DNA of 6,310 nucleotides from HGM05232 sp044433325 (GTDB taxonomy: Bacteria; Bacteroidota; Bacteroidia; Bacteroidales; Muribaculaceae). The notes under the pieces are model-generated. The model was not told the DNA's origin. It saw nothing but the letters and a program-made list of their open reading frames with translations, and searched no databases. A program made the position numbers and the translations under genes. Below are positions 1 to 6,310 of this stretch, piece after piece. Numbering within the stretch: the first letter of the stretch is position 1; each line of letters starts with the position of its first letter. The stretch is from contig JAWXTT010000125.1 of NCBI GenBank assembly GCA_044433325.1, positions 1 to 6,310 of the forward strand. The letters are read 5' to 3'.

Positions 1-21
1 TTTACTTCTCTAGTGTGGGGG

Positions 22-2640
22 TTAGATGTGGAGTAGCTCTCGCATCTTTAGGTATGCTTGCTCTAACCCTTCAGGGTCTTTACCTCCTGCTTGTGCAAAG
101 TGTGGTTGACCGCCACCTCCACCTTTGATTAGCTTAGCTGCTTCACGGACTATGGCTGAGGCGTTAAGTCCACTTTTTACTAGATTATCTGATAACATTA
201 CTGTTAGAGTTGGTTTGCCACCCTCCTCTGTTGCTGCTATAAATACTGTATCAGGTTTATTGTCATTCTTAATGGCAAATGCTACTCCTTTGATAACCTC
301 TGATATGCGTTTTCCTTTACAAGTGATAACGGTTAGACCATTTATAGTTTCAGCACTCTCAACAAGTTGTTTCTTTAAGTTCTTGATGCGCTCTTGTAGG
401 AACTCATCAGCTTGTTGGCGTAACCCTTCATTTTCATTTATTGATTTCTGTAAAGCTACTATTACGTTAGGAGCGTTGTGTAACATGGAACTAACTTTCC
501 CTAGCATAGCTTCCAGCTCATTCATTATGTTCTCAACATTCTCAGCAGTCTTAGCCTCGATACGACGAATACCTGCTGCTATGCTGCTCTCAGATGTGAT
601 ACGTATCATACCTATATTGCCAGTGTTGCGAACGTGTGTACCACCACATAACTCGATAGATGTGCCATATTTTACGACACGTACTTCATCACCATATTTC
701 TCGCCAAATAGTGCCATTGCACCCATTTCGCGTGCTGCATCTATTGATATGCTGCGATGTTCACACAGTTCAATGGCTTCACGTACCTTGCGATTAGCTA
801 AGGTTTCGACCTGTTTAAGCTCCTCAGGAGTTACCTTCTGGAAGTGTGAGAAGTCAAAACGTAGCACATCAGTTGATACGAATGAGCCCTTCTGCTCAAC
901 GTGTGTACCTAATACCTCACGCAATGCTTCATGCAGGATATGTGTAGCTGTGTGGTTACAACATATTGCTTGACGAGCCTCACTATCTATCTTAGCTGTG
1001 AAAACACCTGTTAGGTTCTCAGGAATCTCTTTAGTGATATGTACAGCTAGGTTATTTTCACGTTTAGTATCTATAATCTGAATAGTTTCATTGCTATTGC
1101 TCAATGTACCTGTATCACCTACCTGTCCACCCATTTCAGCATAGAACGGGGTAGATGAAAGTACTAATTGATAAAATTCGTTATTTTTCTGTTTAACTTT
1201 ACGGTAACGTAAAATTTCTGTTTCCGATTCAGTCAAGTCATATCCTACAAATTGGCTATCACCCTCTTTGATAGTAATCCAGTCACCAGTTACTACGGCT
1301 GCTGCATTACGTGCGCGTTGTTTTTGTGCATCCATCTGAGTATTGAACTCCTCAAGGTTGGCTGACATTCCATTCTCTTTAAGGATTAGCTCAGTTAAGT
1401 CTAATGGGAATCCATAAGTATCATAAAGTGTAAAGGCTACAACTCCGCTAATTACGGTTTTACCCTCAGCTTTGGTATCTTTAATTACCTTTTCTATTAG
1501 TTTAATACCTGTTTCAAGTGTGCGTAGGAATGATTCCTCCTCCTCCTTGATTACCTTTTTGATTAGTGTGCTTTGCGCTACTAATTCAGGGTATGAATCA
1601 CCCATTGAGTTAATTAGTTCATCAACTAATAGGTACATAAATGACTCTTTACGAGCTAAGAATGTATAACCATAACGTACTGCACGGCGTAAGATACGAC
1701 GTATTACGTAACCAGCCTTAGCATTTGATGGTAGCTGTGAATCAGCTATTGAGAATGCTATGGTACGGATATGATCTGAGATTACACGCATAGCAATATC
1801 AGTCTGTTCATCAACACCATATTTGCTATTAGTGATTTCACCTATCTTGTTGATTATTGGTTGGAAAACATCTGTATCATAGTTAGATGTTTTACCCTGT
1901 AAAGCCATACATAAACGCTCAAAACCCATACCTGTGTCAATAACGCGTGCAGGAAGTGGTTCAAGTGAGCTATCAGCCTTGCGGTTATATTGCATAAATA
2001 CTAAGTTCCAAATTTCAATCACTTGTGGGTGGCTATCATTTACTAATGAACGTCCATCAATAGCGGTACGCTCCTCATCACTACGTAAGTCGATATGTAC
2101 CTCTGAACATGGACCACATGGACCAGTTTCACCCATCTCCCAAAAGTTGTCTTTACGATTACCATTGATGATATGGTCTAGAGGAAGGTGTTTTTCCCAC
2201 ATTGCTGCTGCTTCATCATCGCGCTCTAATCCTTCAGGAGCATAACCCTCAAAGACTGTTGCATATAAACGGTCTGGAGATAATCCTAGTGTATCAACCA
2301 GATATTCCCATGCCCAATCTATCGCCTCTGCCTTGAAATAGTCACCGAAAGACCAGTTACCAAGCATCTCAAACATGGTATGGTGATAGGTGTCTATACC
2401 TACCTCCTCCAAGTCGTTGTGCTTGCCACTAACGCGTAAACATTTCTGTGAGTCAGCTATACGTGGATATTTAATAGGCGCATTGCCAAGAATTATATCT
2501 TTAAATTGGTTCATACCCGCATTTGTAAACATTAATGTAGGATCATCTTTGATTACCATAGGTGCTGAAGGGACTATTTGGTGTCCTTTCTCTTTGAAAA
2601 ATTCCTTAAAGGAGGCTCTGATTTCTTTAGCAGTTAGCAT
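22..2640 (-). CDS. alaS: Alanine--tRNA ligase (alanyl-tRNA synthetase)
   Basis: This cytoplasmic class II synthetase attaches alanine to tRNA-Ala and hydrolyses mischarged Ser/Gly-tRNA-Ala. The 872 residues match the usual bacterial length (about 875), so it appears complete. The catalytic core occupies roughly residues 1-240, with conserved stretches RVSGKHNDLEEVG (69-81), HHTMFEMLGNWSFGDYF (86-102), ETGPCGPCSEVH (171-182) and the motif-3-like GMGFERL (237-243). A tRNA-recognition region follows. The editing domain (about 495-700) starts with AEMGGQVGDTG (501-511) and has its full zinc set: His563 and His567 in HTATH, Cys665 and His669 in CGGTH. A short coiled coil (about 735-765) leads to the C-Ala/DHHA1 domain ending in GGGGGQPHFAQAGG (840-853). 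The ATG start fits the family N-terminus (LTAKEIRASFKEFF). It is transcribed divergently from the M23 gene, from a near-ideal Bacteroidota promoter about 75 bases upstream. Identification is essentially certain. Confidence 0.99.
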   Translation of the reverse strand: MLTAKEIRASFKEFFKEKGHQIVPSAPMVIKDDPTLMFTNAGMNQFKDIILGNAPIKYPRIADSQKCLRVSGKHNDLEEVGIDTYHHTMFEMLGNWSFGDYFKAEAIDWAWEYLVDTLGLSPDRLYATVFEGYAPEGLERDDEAAAMWEKHLPLDHIINGNRKDNFWEMGETGPCGPCSEVHIDLRSDEERTAIDGRSLVNDSHPQVIEIWNLVFMQYNRKADSSLEPLPARVIDTGMGFERLCMALQGKTSNYDTDVFQPIINKIGEITNSKYGVDEQTDIAMRVISDHIRTIAFSIADSQLPSNAKAGYVIRRILRRAVRYGYTFLARKESFMYLLVDELINSMGDSYPELVAQSTLIKKVIKEEEESFLRTLETGIKLIEKVIKDTKAEGKTVISGVVAFTLYDTYGFPLDLTELILKENGMSANLEEFNTQMDAQKQRARNAAAVVTGDWITIKEGDSQFVGYDLTESETEILRYRKVKQKNNEFYQLVLSSTPFYAEMGGQVGDTGTLSNSNETIQIIDTKRENNLAVHITKEIPENLTGVFTAKIDSEARQAICCNHTATHILHEALREVLGTHVEQKGSFVSTDVLRFDFSHFQKVTPEELKQVETLANRKVREAIELCEHRSISIDAAREMGAMALFGEKYGDEVRVVKYGTSIELCGGTHVRNTGNIGMIRITSESSIAAGIRRIEAKTAENVENIMNELEAMLGKVSSMLHNAPNVIVALQKSINENEGLRQQADEFLQERIKNLKKQLVESAETINGLTVITCKGKRISEVIKGVAFAIKNDNKPDTVFIAATEEGGKPTLTVMLSDNLVKSGLNASAIVREAAKLIKGGGGGQPHFAQAGGKDPEGLEQAYLKMRELLHI

Positions 2641-2710
2641 ATCTATATCTGAATAAATTATTTGAACTAGGTTTAAAAATATACTTGAAGTTACTTTTAG
2701 TATAAATTAA

Positions 2711-2742
2711 TTCGCAAAAATAGTTTATTAATATTACTTTTG
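2711..2742 (+). promoter_or_regulatory. Predicted promoter of the M23 peptidase-MerR pair
   Basis: On the plus strand, TTCG (2711-2714, one mismatch to TTTG) is followed after 20 bases by TACTTTTG (2735-2742), an exact TAnnTTTG -7 box. Transcription should begin around 2747-2750, giving a short leader of about 20-25 bases before the ATG at 2771. The weaker -33 box suggests lower strength than the opposing alaS promoter, which is an inference. The leader has no Shine-Dalgarno sequence, as is usual in this phylum. Confidence 0.7.
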
Positions 2743-2746
2743 CAAA
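2715..2746 (-). promoter_or_regulatory. Predicted alaS promoter (Bacteroidota type)
   Basis: Read on the minus strand, TTTG (2746-2743) is followed after exactly 20 bases by TATTTTTG (2722-2715). This is an exact match to the Bacteroidota primary-sigma consensus TTTG-N19-21-TAnnTTTG. Transcription should start near 2708-2711, leaving an AT-rich leader of about 68-70 bases before the alaS ATG. The boxes are intertwined with those of the opposing promoter, so the two probably cannot be occupied at once. The start site is inferred. Confidence 0.75.
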
Positions 2747-2770
2747 TATAGTGTGTAATCATAGTGTTAA

Positions 2771-3742
2771 ATGAGTAAGAAAAAATATTATAAATATAAC
2801 GAGGAAACCTCCGAGTATGAACTAGTTTCGACCTCGCCGATGCGTAAGATGTGGATTTTTACACGTCATTTGTTGGTGGGTATCGTGATTGGTGTAGGAT
2901 TATTTTTAGGGGTGGACTATTTTATGGATTTTCCTCAAGAACGTTTGATAAAACAGAAGTTGGAAGTTTTAGATGGACAATATAAAATATTGGAGTCGCG
3001 TCTGGAGAGTTCAATAGATGTTATGGAGGATATTCGTGAACGTGATGATAACTTTTATCGCGTAATGCTACAAGCTGATAGAATACCATCTGAACAGATT
3101 TATGCCGGGTTAGATAATAGTATGCGGTATAGTGAGTTAATATCGTTGCCTGAGTCGGGATTGTTGATAGGTCTGACTAAGAATATAGATATGTTGGAGC
3201 GTTTAATCTATACTCAAATTAAATCTTATGATGAGTTGGTAGATTTAGCTAAGGAGCAGGATGATCGCTTAGATCATATCCCATCTATTCAGCCTGTGCC
3301 TGAGAAGTGGCTAAAGCGTATGGCTTCGGGGTATGGTTATCGTTGGGATCCAATCTATAATGTACGTCGTATGCATGAGGGGATGGATTTTGCTGCTGAT
3401 AAGGGTACACCAGTATTTGCAACTGGTAATGGTACGGTTATTAAAGCTGGTTGGAATGGCGGATTCGGTCGTCTAGTAGTTATTGACCATGGGTATAACT
3501 ATAAAACTAAATATGCTCACCTTAATAGTATCGATGTAAAGGTTGGGCAAAAGGTTATGCGTGGTGATAAGATAGGTGAAGTGGGTAGTTCAGGTAAATC
3601 AACAGGTCCACACTTACACTATGAGGTGCATCTAAAGGATCGCCCTCAAAACCCTGTACATTACTATTTCCGCGATTTAACCCCAGAAGCATATAATGAA
3701 TTGATAGAACGAGCTGAGAATGCAGGATATATGATGGACTAA
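2771..3742 (+). CDS. Membrane-anchored M23 (LytM-type) zinc metallopeptidase
   Basis: This is probably a peptidoglycan endopeptidase, or a LytM-domain regulator of cell-wall hydrolysis, acting in the periplasm. A basic, tyrosine-rich cytoplasmic N-terminus (1-31) precedes one hydrophobic segment (about 32-49), which looks like an uncleaved signal anchor. Residues about 55-165 are charged and helical, partly coiled-coil-like (55-92 and 139-165). The peptidase domain starts at GYGYRWDP (187-194). All active-site residues are present: zinc ligands His202 and Asp206 (HEGMD) and His283 of HLH, plus catalytic-site His250 (YAHL) and His281. The intact site favours a working enzyme over a degenerate LytM activator such as EnvC or NlpD. 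The ATG at 2771 lies just after the predicted leader. The MerR-like gene follows after 15 bases and is probably cotranscribed. The family is certain, but the exact substrate bond is not visible from the sequence. Confidence 0.95.
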   Translation: MSKKKYYKYNEETSEYELVSTSPMRKMWIFTRHLLVGIVIGVGLFLGVDYFMDFPQERLIKQKLEVLDGQYKILESRLESSIDVMEDIRERDDNFYRVMLQADRIPSEQIYAGLDNSMRYSELISLPESGLLIGLTKNIDMLERLIYTQIKSYDELVDLAKEQDDRLDHIPSIQPVPEKWLKRMASGYGYRWDPIYNVRRMHEGMDFAADKGTPVFATGNGTVIKAGWNGGFGRLVVIDHGYNYKTKYAHLNSIDVKVGQKVMRGDKIGEVGSSGKSTGPHLHYEVHLKDRPQNPVHYYFRDLTPEAYNELIERAENAGYMMD

Positions 3743-3757
3743 ATAATATTATGAATC

Positions 3758-4105
3758 ATGACTGATACATTAAACAAAAAATATTATAAGATTCGTGAGG
3801 TGGCTGAGATACTGAATGTCCCACCATCAACATTACGTTTTTGGGAGAATCAGTTTACTATTATCAAACCTAGGCGTAGTGCTACTAATAGGCGTTATTA
3901 TACTGCTGAGGATATAGAAACCATACGTATGGTATATTATCTAGTTAAGGAGAAGGGGCTGAAATTAGATGCAGCTCAACAGCAGATAAAGGTTAATCGT
4001 GAGAATGTATCGCAACGCTCAGAGGTGATTAATCGCTTGAAGTCTATCCGTACCGAGCTGAAAGGGATGCTAAAGGCATTAAATGATATTACACCCACAT
4101 CATAA
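3758..4105 (+). CDS. Small MerR-family transcriptional regulator
   Basis: The 115-residue protein carries a MerR-type winged helix-turn-helix. The helices lie at about 10-30 (YKIREVAEILNVPPSTLRFW), followed by a wing at 39-49 (RRSATNRRYYT) and the second helix pair at about 50-80 (AEDIETIRMVYYLVKEKGL). Residues about 85-110 look like a short dimerisation helix. There is no effector domain and no cysteine, so metal or redox sensing of the MerR/SoxR kind is unlikely. An earlier ATG at 3751 hits a stop after four codons, which fixes the start at 3758. It follows the M23 gene by 15 bases with no promoter evident between them, suggesting one transcript. The adjacency hints at a link to envelope or cell-wall control, but this is inference and the target is unknown. 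Its stop codon is 7 bases from that of the converging comF-like gene. Confidence 0.9.
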   Translation: MTDTLNKKYYKIREVAEILNVPPSTLRFWENQFTIIKPRRSATNRRYYTAEDIETIRMVYYLVKEKGLKLDAAQQQIKVNRENVSQRSEVINRLKSIRTELKGMLKALNDITPTS

Positions 4106-4112
4106 GGAGCAA

Positions 4113-4829
4113 TTATTCAAGGCGGTCGGTGGCTAGGGTTAGGATGGATACTATTACACTATCGTTGTGACGTAAGGCTTTTACTCCATTGATTAGGGTT
4201 GCACCAGTTGTAACTACGTCATCGACTAATAGGATATGTTTTCCACTTAGGTCTATATCTGATTTAAGGATGAATTTATTCTTTTTCGATTCAGATATAC
4301 GTTTTGCTAAGTCTTTACGAGTCTGGTGTAAAGGTGAAATTAATCTTGTCTGTAATGCTAATAGTACAGGGATAGAGGTGACTTGCGATATCCCCTCTGC
4401 TATAAATTCAGATTGGTTATATTCACGCTTATATTCACGCAATGGGTGGAGCGGAATAGGAACAATATAATCGATACTATCAAAAAATCCTGTTGTAATC
4501 AATTTAGCTGCAAATTGTTTAGCTAATTCACGACCTATTTCGGGTTGATTTCCATATTTGATATTTTTGATAATTGAGGCGAATTTACTTTCACGTGAGT
4601 AGTAGAAAAGACTACTACTTTTGTCAATCAAGACTTTCCCTCTAAATATATTATCAATTACTTGATAGTCATCCATAGATGTAGGGCGCGGTAGTAGGTA
4701 TAGACATTTAAGACAGATGCTCCGTTCGCTAGCCATTAATCTGGTTTTACAAACGGGACAGAAACGGGGCGCGAAGCTGTCTTGGATGCTCCACAATATA
4801 TCTCTAATCCAAATCTTCAAGGTTTTCAA
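4113..4829 (-). CDS. ComF-family phosphoribosyltransferase-like protein, TTG start
   Basis: This is a ComF/GntX-type protein of 238 residues. The N-terminal part has a four-cysteine zinc motif, CPVC (24-27) and CLKC (39-42). The C-terminal phosphoribosyltransferase fold shows VPIPLHP (123-129), REYKREYNQSEFIAEGIS (131-148) and the PRPP-binding loop LVDDVVTTGATL (201-212). In naturally competent bacteria ComF helps take up transforming DNA; in most others its role is unknown. The reading frame opens just after a stop at 4833-4835 and has no ATG before residue 32, which lies inside the zinc motif. Translation must therefore begin at a non-ATG codon: TTG at 4829 is taken here, with TTG at 4820 and 4796 as alternatives. 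The start overlaps the end of recX by 26 bases, which suggests translational coupling. A 12-base tandem repeat encodes residues 131-138. It is the last gene of the prmC-recX-comF cluster. Confidence 0.9.
   Translation of the reverse strand: MKTLKIWIRDILWSIQDSFAPRFCPVCKTRLMASERSICLKCLYLLPRPTSMDDYQVIDNIFRGKVLIDKSSSLFYYSRESKFASIIKNIKYGNQPEIGRELAKQFAAKLITTGFFDSIDYIVPIPLHPLREYKREYNQSEFIAEGISQVTSIPVLLALQTRLISPLHQTRKDLAKRISESKKNKFILKSDIDLSGKHILLVDDVVTTGATLINGVKALRHNDSVIVSILTLATDRLE
4417..4440. repeat. 12-base perfect tandem repeat inside the comF-like gene
   Basis: TTATATTCACGC occurs twice back to back (4417-4428 and 4429-4440) without mismatch. On the coding strand it covers the REYK-REYN segment (residues 131-138), which sits in the conserved region before the NQ pair of the ComF family. 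Being a multiple of three, a change in copy number would keep the frame. Confidence 0.9.
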
Positions 4830-5301
4830 ATTTCAAGTTTCGTAATTCTCGCGATATATATTCATGCTCAAATCCTCGTGATATACAATATTTATATATT
4901 GCGTTGCGCTGTTCAATAGAGGTGTAATCGCGATTACTAATTGAGCGATGTTTGCTATCAATTATAGATTGTAGCCGTTCAATATATTCATTATCATCAA
5001 TAGCTGCTAAGGCAGCTGTAATATCCTCACTAGATAGCTGTTTTGTCCGTAGCTTATATCTTATTTTGATACGACCCCAACCATCAAAGCGATATTTATC
5101 ACGACTAAATGCGATGGCGTATCTGGTGTCGTTAATGTAATTTTCATCGATTAAATGGTCTATTATAGTGGAAATCTCGTTACTATTTAATCCCCAACGT
5201 TGTAGCTTAATGCGGATATCATAGCTACAATACTCGGCTGTTGAACAGGCAAAGGCTACTTTGCTTAATGCGTCGGTTGGTGTTATCTCTCTCTTAGCCA
5301 T
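4804..5301 (-). CDS. recX: Regulatory protein RecX
   Basis: RecX binds RecA and RecA-DNA filaments in the cytoplasm and usually restrains recombination and the SOS response. The 165 residues show the family's repeated three-helix units: about 14-55 (ALSKVAFACSTAEYCSYDIRIKL and following), 56-100 with DENYINDTRYAIAF and GWGRIKIRYKLRTKQLS, and a third at about 105-155 ending in ISRGFEHEYISREL. The length is typical. The ATG at 5299-5301 sits 9 bases after the prmC stop, and the 3' end overlaps the comF-like gene by 26 bases, so the gene is mid-operon. recA itself is not in the window. I see no SOS operator, so expression probably follows the prmC promoter. RecX is divergent in sequence, but this family match is clear. 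Confidence 0.93.
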   Translation of the reverse strand: MAKREITPTDALSKVAFACSTAEYCSYDIRIKLQRWGLNSNEISTIIDHLIDENYINDTRYAIAFSRDKYRFDGWGRIKIRYKLRTKQLSSEDITAALAAIDDNEYIERLQSIIDSKHRSISNRDYTSIEQRNAIYKYCISRGFEHEYISRELRNLKFENLEDLD

Positions 5302-5310
5302 ATATGCGGA

Positions 5311-6156
5311 TTAATCGTTCTTTTTTATTGCTGAGGTAAAGCGATATTCATTATGGATATCACGTATTAACTCAGTTTGACTATAACCATATTTTTGTAA
5401 CATATTTACTGTTTGAGTAGCATATTTGTTATTAATTTCAAAGTATAATTTACCGCCATCCTTTAATGCTTTTTGCCCAAATTCTGCGATTGTTCGGTAA
5501 AAAAGTAGAGGATTATTATCTGGTACGAATAGTGCCAAATGTGGTTCATAGTCTAGGACATTACTCTCCATCGCTTGCTTCTCATTTTCGCAGATATAGG
5601 GTGGATTACTTACGATTATATCGTACTTTTTTGATGGTGGTGGTGTGGTTAATATATCAGCTAGTTGAAAGTTTACACGTGCTTTTAGTGTAGTTGCATT
5701 TTGTTTCGCAATATCTAATGCTTTAGAGGATATATCCATGGCTGTTACGATCGGAAATTTCATAGCCATTGCTAGTGAGATGGCTATTGCACCTGAGCCT
5801 GTTCCTATATCTAGCAATGATAGGTCACTGTTACTGTTCTCATCAATAATCCTATCTACCAACTCCTCTGTTTCGGGTCTAGGGATTAATGTATCAGGTG
5901 TTACTCTGTATTGGTGACCATGGAAGTATGTATTGCCAAAGATATATTGAATAGGTTTATTCTGTTTTAGTTCAGCAATAATTTTATCTATCTTAGATGA
6001 TATAAAATCTGACAATTCATTATCGTCATGCATAATAATATCAATAGGCGAATAACCCAATAGGTTATAAAAAATTATTCGTATATATGATTCAATGTCA
6101 CGTTTACTAAATTGTGGAGTTAACTCCTTACGTATCTTGTCAATATTCGATTTCAT
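5311..6156 (-). CDS. prmC: Peptide chain release factor N5-glutamine methyltransferase
   Basis: PrmC (HemK) transfers a methyl group from S-adenosylmethionine to the glutamine of the GGQ motif in release factors RF1 and RF2, improving translation termination. The 281 residues match the family length. The N-terminal helical substrate-binding domain (about 1-75) ends in KPIQYIFG (67-74). It is followed by the family signature IPRPETEELV (91-100), the SAM-binding glycine loop DIGTGSGAIA (116-125), the acidic ribose-contact region MDIS (140-143) and the catalytic NPPY tetrapeptide (184-187) that grips the glutamine. The ATG start is supported by the family N-terminus and by a promoter-like sequence about 25 bases upstream. 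It is the first gene of the prmC-recX-comF cluster. The release factor genes are not in the window. Confidence 0.97.
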   Translation of the reverse strand: MKSNIDKIRKELTPQFSKRDIESYIRIIFYNLLGYSPIDIIMHDDNELSDFISSKIDKIIAELKQNKPIQYIFGNTYFHGHQYRVTPDTLIPRPETEELVDRIIDENSNSDLSLLDIGTGSGAIAISLAMAMKFPIVTAMDISSKALDIAKQNATTLKARVNFQLADILTTPPPSKKYDIIVSNPPYICENEKQAMESNVLDYEPHLALFVPDNNPLLFYRTIAEFGQKALKDGGKLYFEINNKYATQTVNMLQKYGYSQTELIRDIHNEYRFTSAIKKND

Positions 6157-6180
6157 CGCTATTTTTTTACTGTTTAGCTA

Positions 6181-6214
6181 CAAATATAGGTATTGTTTAC
6201 CAAAAATACTCAAA
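6181..6214 (-). promoter_or_regulatory. Predicted prmC operon promoter
   Basis: On the minus strand, TATATTTG (6188-6181) is an exact match to the TAnnTTTG -7 box of Bacteroidota. A TTTG lies 22 bases upstream (6214-6211), one base more than the usual 19-21 spacing; TTGA at 6213-6210 gives 21. The -33 box falls inside the last codons of the upstream gene, and the start site would be near 6174-6177, giving a leader of about 20 bases. There is no terminator-like hairpin between the two genes, so read-through from upstream is also possible. Confidence 0.5.
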
Positions 6215-6310
6215 CTGTAACCCAAAAGTGAATCCATTGGTTGCATCAATGTAGCTATCAGCTCCAGTTGGAGATGTGCCGATATATCCTTTTAGACCAT
6301 CACTCCATAG
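6197..6310 (-). CDS. C-terminus of a probable outer-membrane beta-barrel protein (partial)
   Basis: Only the last 37 codons and a TAA stop are present; the gene continues beyond the right edge. The visible end includes GYIGTSPTGADSYIDATNG and then the final strand FTFGLQFEYFW. The alternating hydrophobic/polar pattern and an aromatic last residue are typical of the closing strand of outer-membrane beta-barrels recognised by BamA. The preceding stretch, rich in Gly, Ser, Thr and Asp, fits an extracellular loop. The frame runs the whole distance without a stop, whereas a neighbouring minus-strand frame stops within six codons. The family cannot be named from this fragment. The stop lies 40 bases before the prmC ATG on the same strand. 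Confidence 0.6.
   Translation of the reverse strand, partial: LWSDGLKGYIGTSPTGADSYIDATNGFTFGLQFEYFW

Noticed and set aside
125..973. Long plus-strand open frame (282 codons) opposite the 3' half of alaS
   Set aside because: It lies wholly antisense to conserved alaS editing and C-terminal coding sequence, its translation resembles no family I know, and it is rich in Ser, Arg and Cys as expected of a reverse-complement shadow frame. The shorter plus-strand frames at 1472-1669, 1934-2245 and 2390-2656 are rejected for the same reason.
4113..4829. Possible orotate phosphoribosyltransferase (pyrE), which I recall near recX in some Bacteroidales
   Set aside because: The N-terminal CPVC/CLKC zinc motif and the VPIPLHP and NQSEFIAEGIS segments are ComF-type, and PyrE lacks these cysteines.
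4804..4829. recX-comF overlap as a frameshifted fusion gene
   Set aside because: Both proteins have full family length, with their own complete domains and a clear recX stop. An overlap with coupled translation explains the arrangement more simply.
6157..6196. Intrinsic terminator between the partial membrane-protein gene and prmC
   Set aside because: Only a 6-base TAGCTA palindrome and an A-rich run are present. There is no GC-rich stem followed by a U tract.
1..6310. CRISPR array, tRNA or rRNA gene, insertion sequence, prophage or defence system
   Set aside because: There are no spaced repeats, cloverleaf-like segments, transposase or phage-like reading frames. Nearly all bases are explained by housekeeping genes in normal order, with short gaps.

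Overview
This 6.3 kb window looks like an ordinary, gene-dense piece of chromosome from a member of the Bacteroidota, probably Bacteroidales. The signs are promoters matching the phylum's TTTG / TAnnTTTG pattern, no Shine-Dalgarno sequence before any gene, AT-rich intergenic DNA, and the grouping of alaS with an M23 peptidase and a small MerR-like protein, which I recall from that phylum. The assignment comes from sequence character and memory, not from a search.

Layout: alaS (alanyl-tRNA synthetase, complete, minus strand) fills positions 22-2640. A 130-base divergent intergenic region follows. It holds two face-to-face promoters, one for alaS and one for a plus-strand pair: a membrane-anchored M23 metallopeptidase (2771-3742) and, 15 bases later, a MerR-type DNA-binding protein (3758-4105). 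Seven bases beyond that pair, running toward it, ends a minus-strand cluster transcribed in the order prmC (5311-6156), recX (4804-5301), comF-like phosphoribosyltransferase (4113-4829). The gaps are 9 bases (prmC-recX) and a 26-base overlap (recX-comF), so this is very likely one operon. A recognisable promoter lies just before prmC. The right edge (6197-6310) holds the last 37 codons of another minus-strand gene, whose product ends like an outer-membrane beta-barrel.

Functions: most genes are housekeeping. AlaS charges tRNA-Ala and PrmC methylates release factors, so both serve translation. RecX modulates RecA, and ComF-family proteins are linked to DNA uptake or an unknown phosphoribosyl reaction. 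The M23 enzyme probably cuts peptidoglycan in the periplasm. No mobile element, CRISPR array, tRNA, rRNA or defence system is visible, and there is no gene-free stretch longer than 130 bases. I did not find a convincing new biological system. The most notable structures are the interlocked divergent promoters at 2711-2746 and the non-ATG, overlapping start of the comF-like gene.
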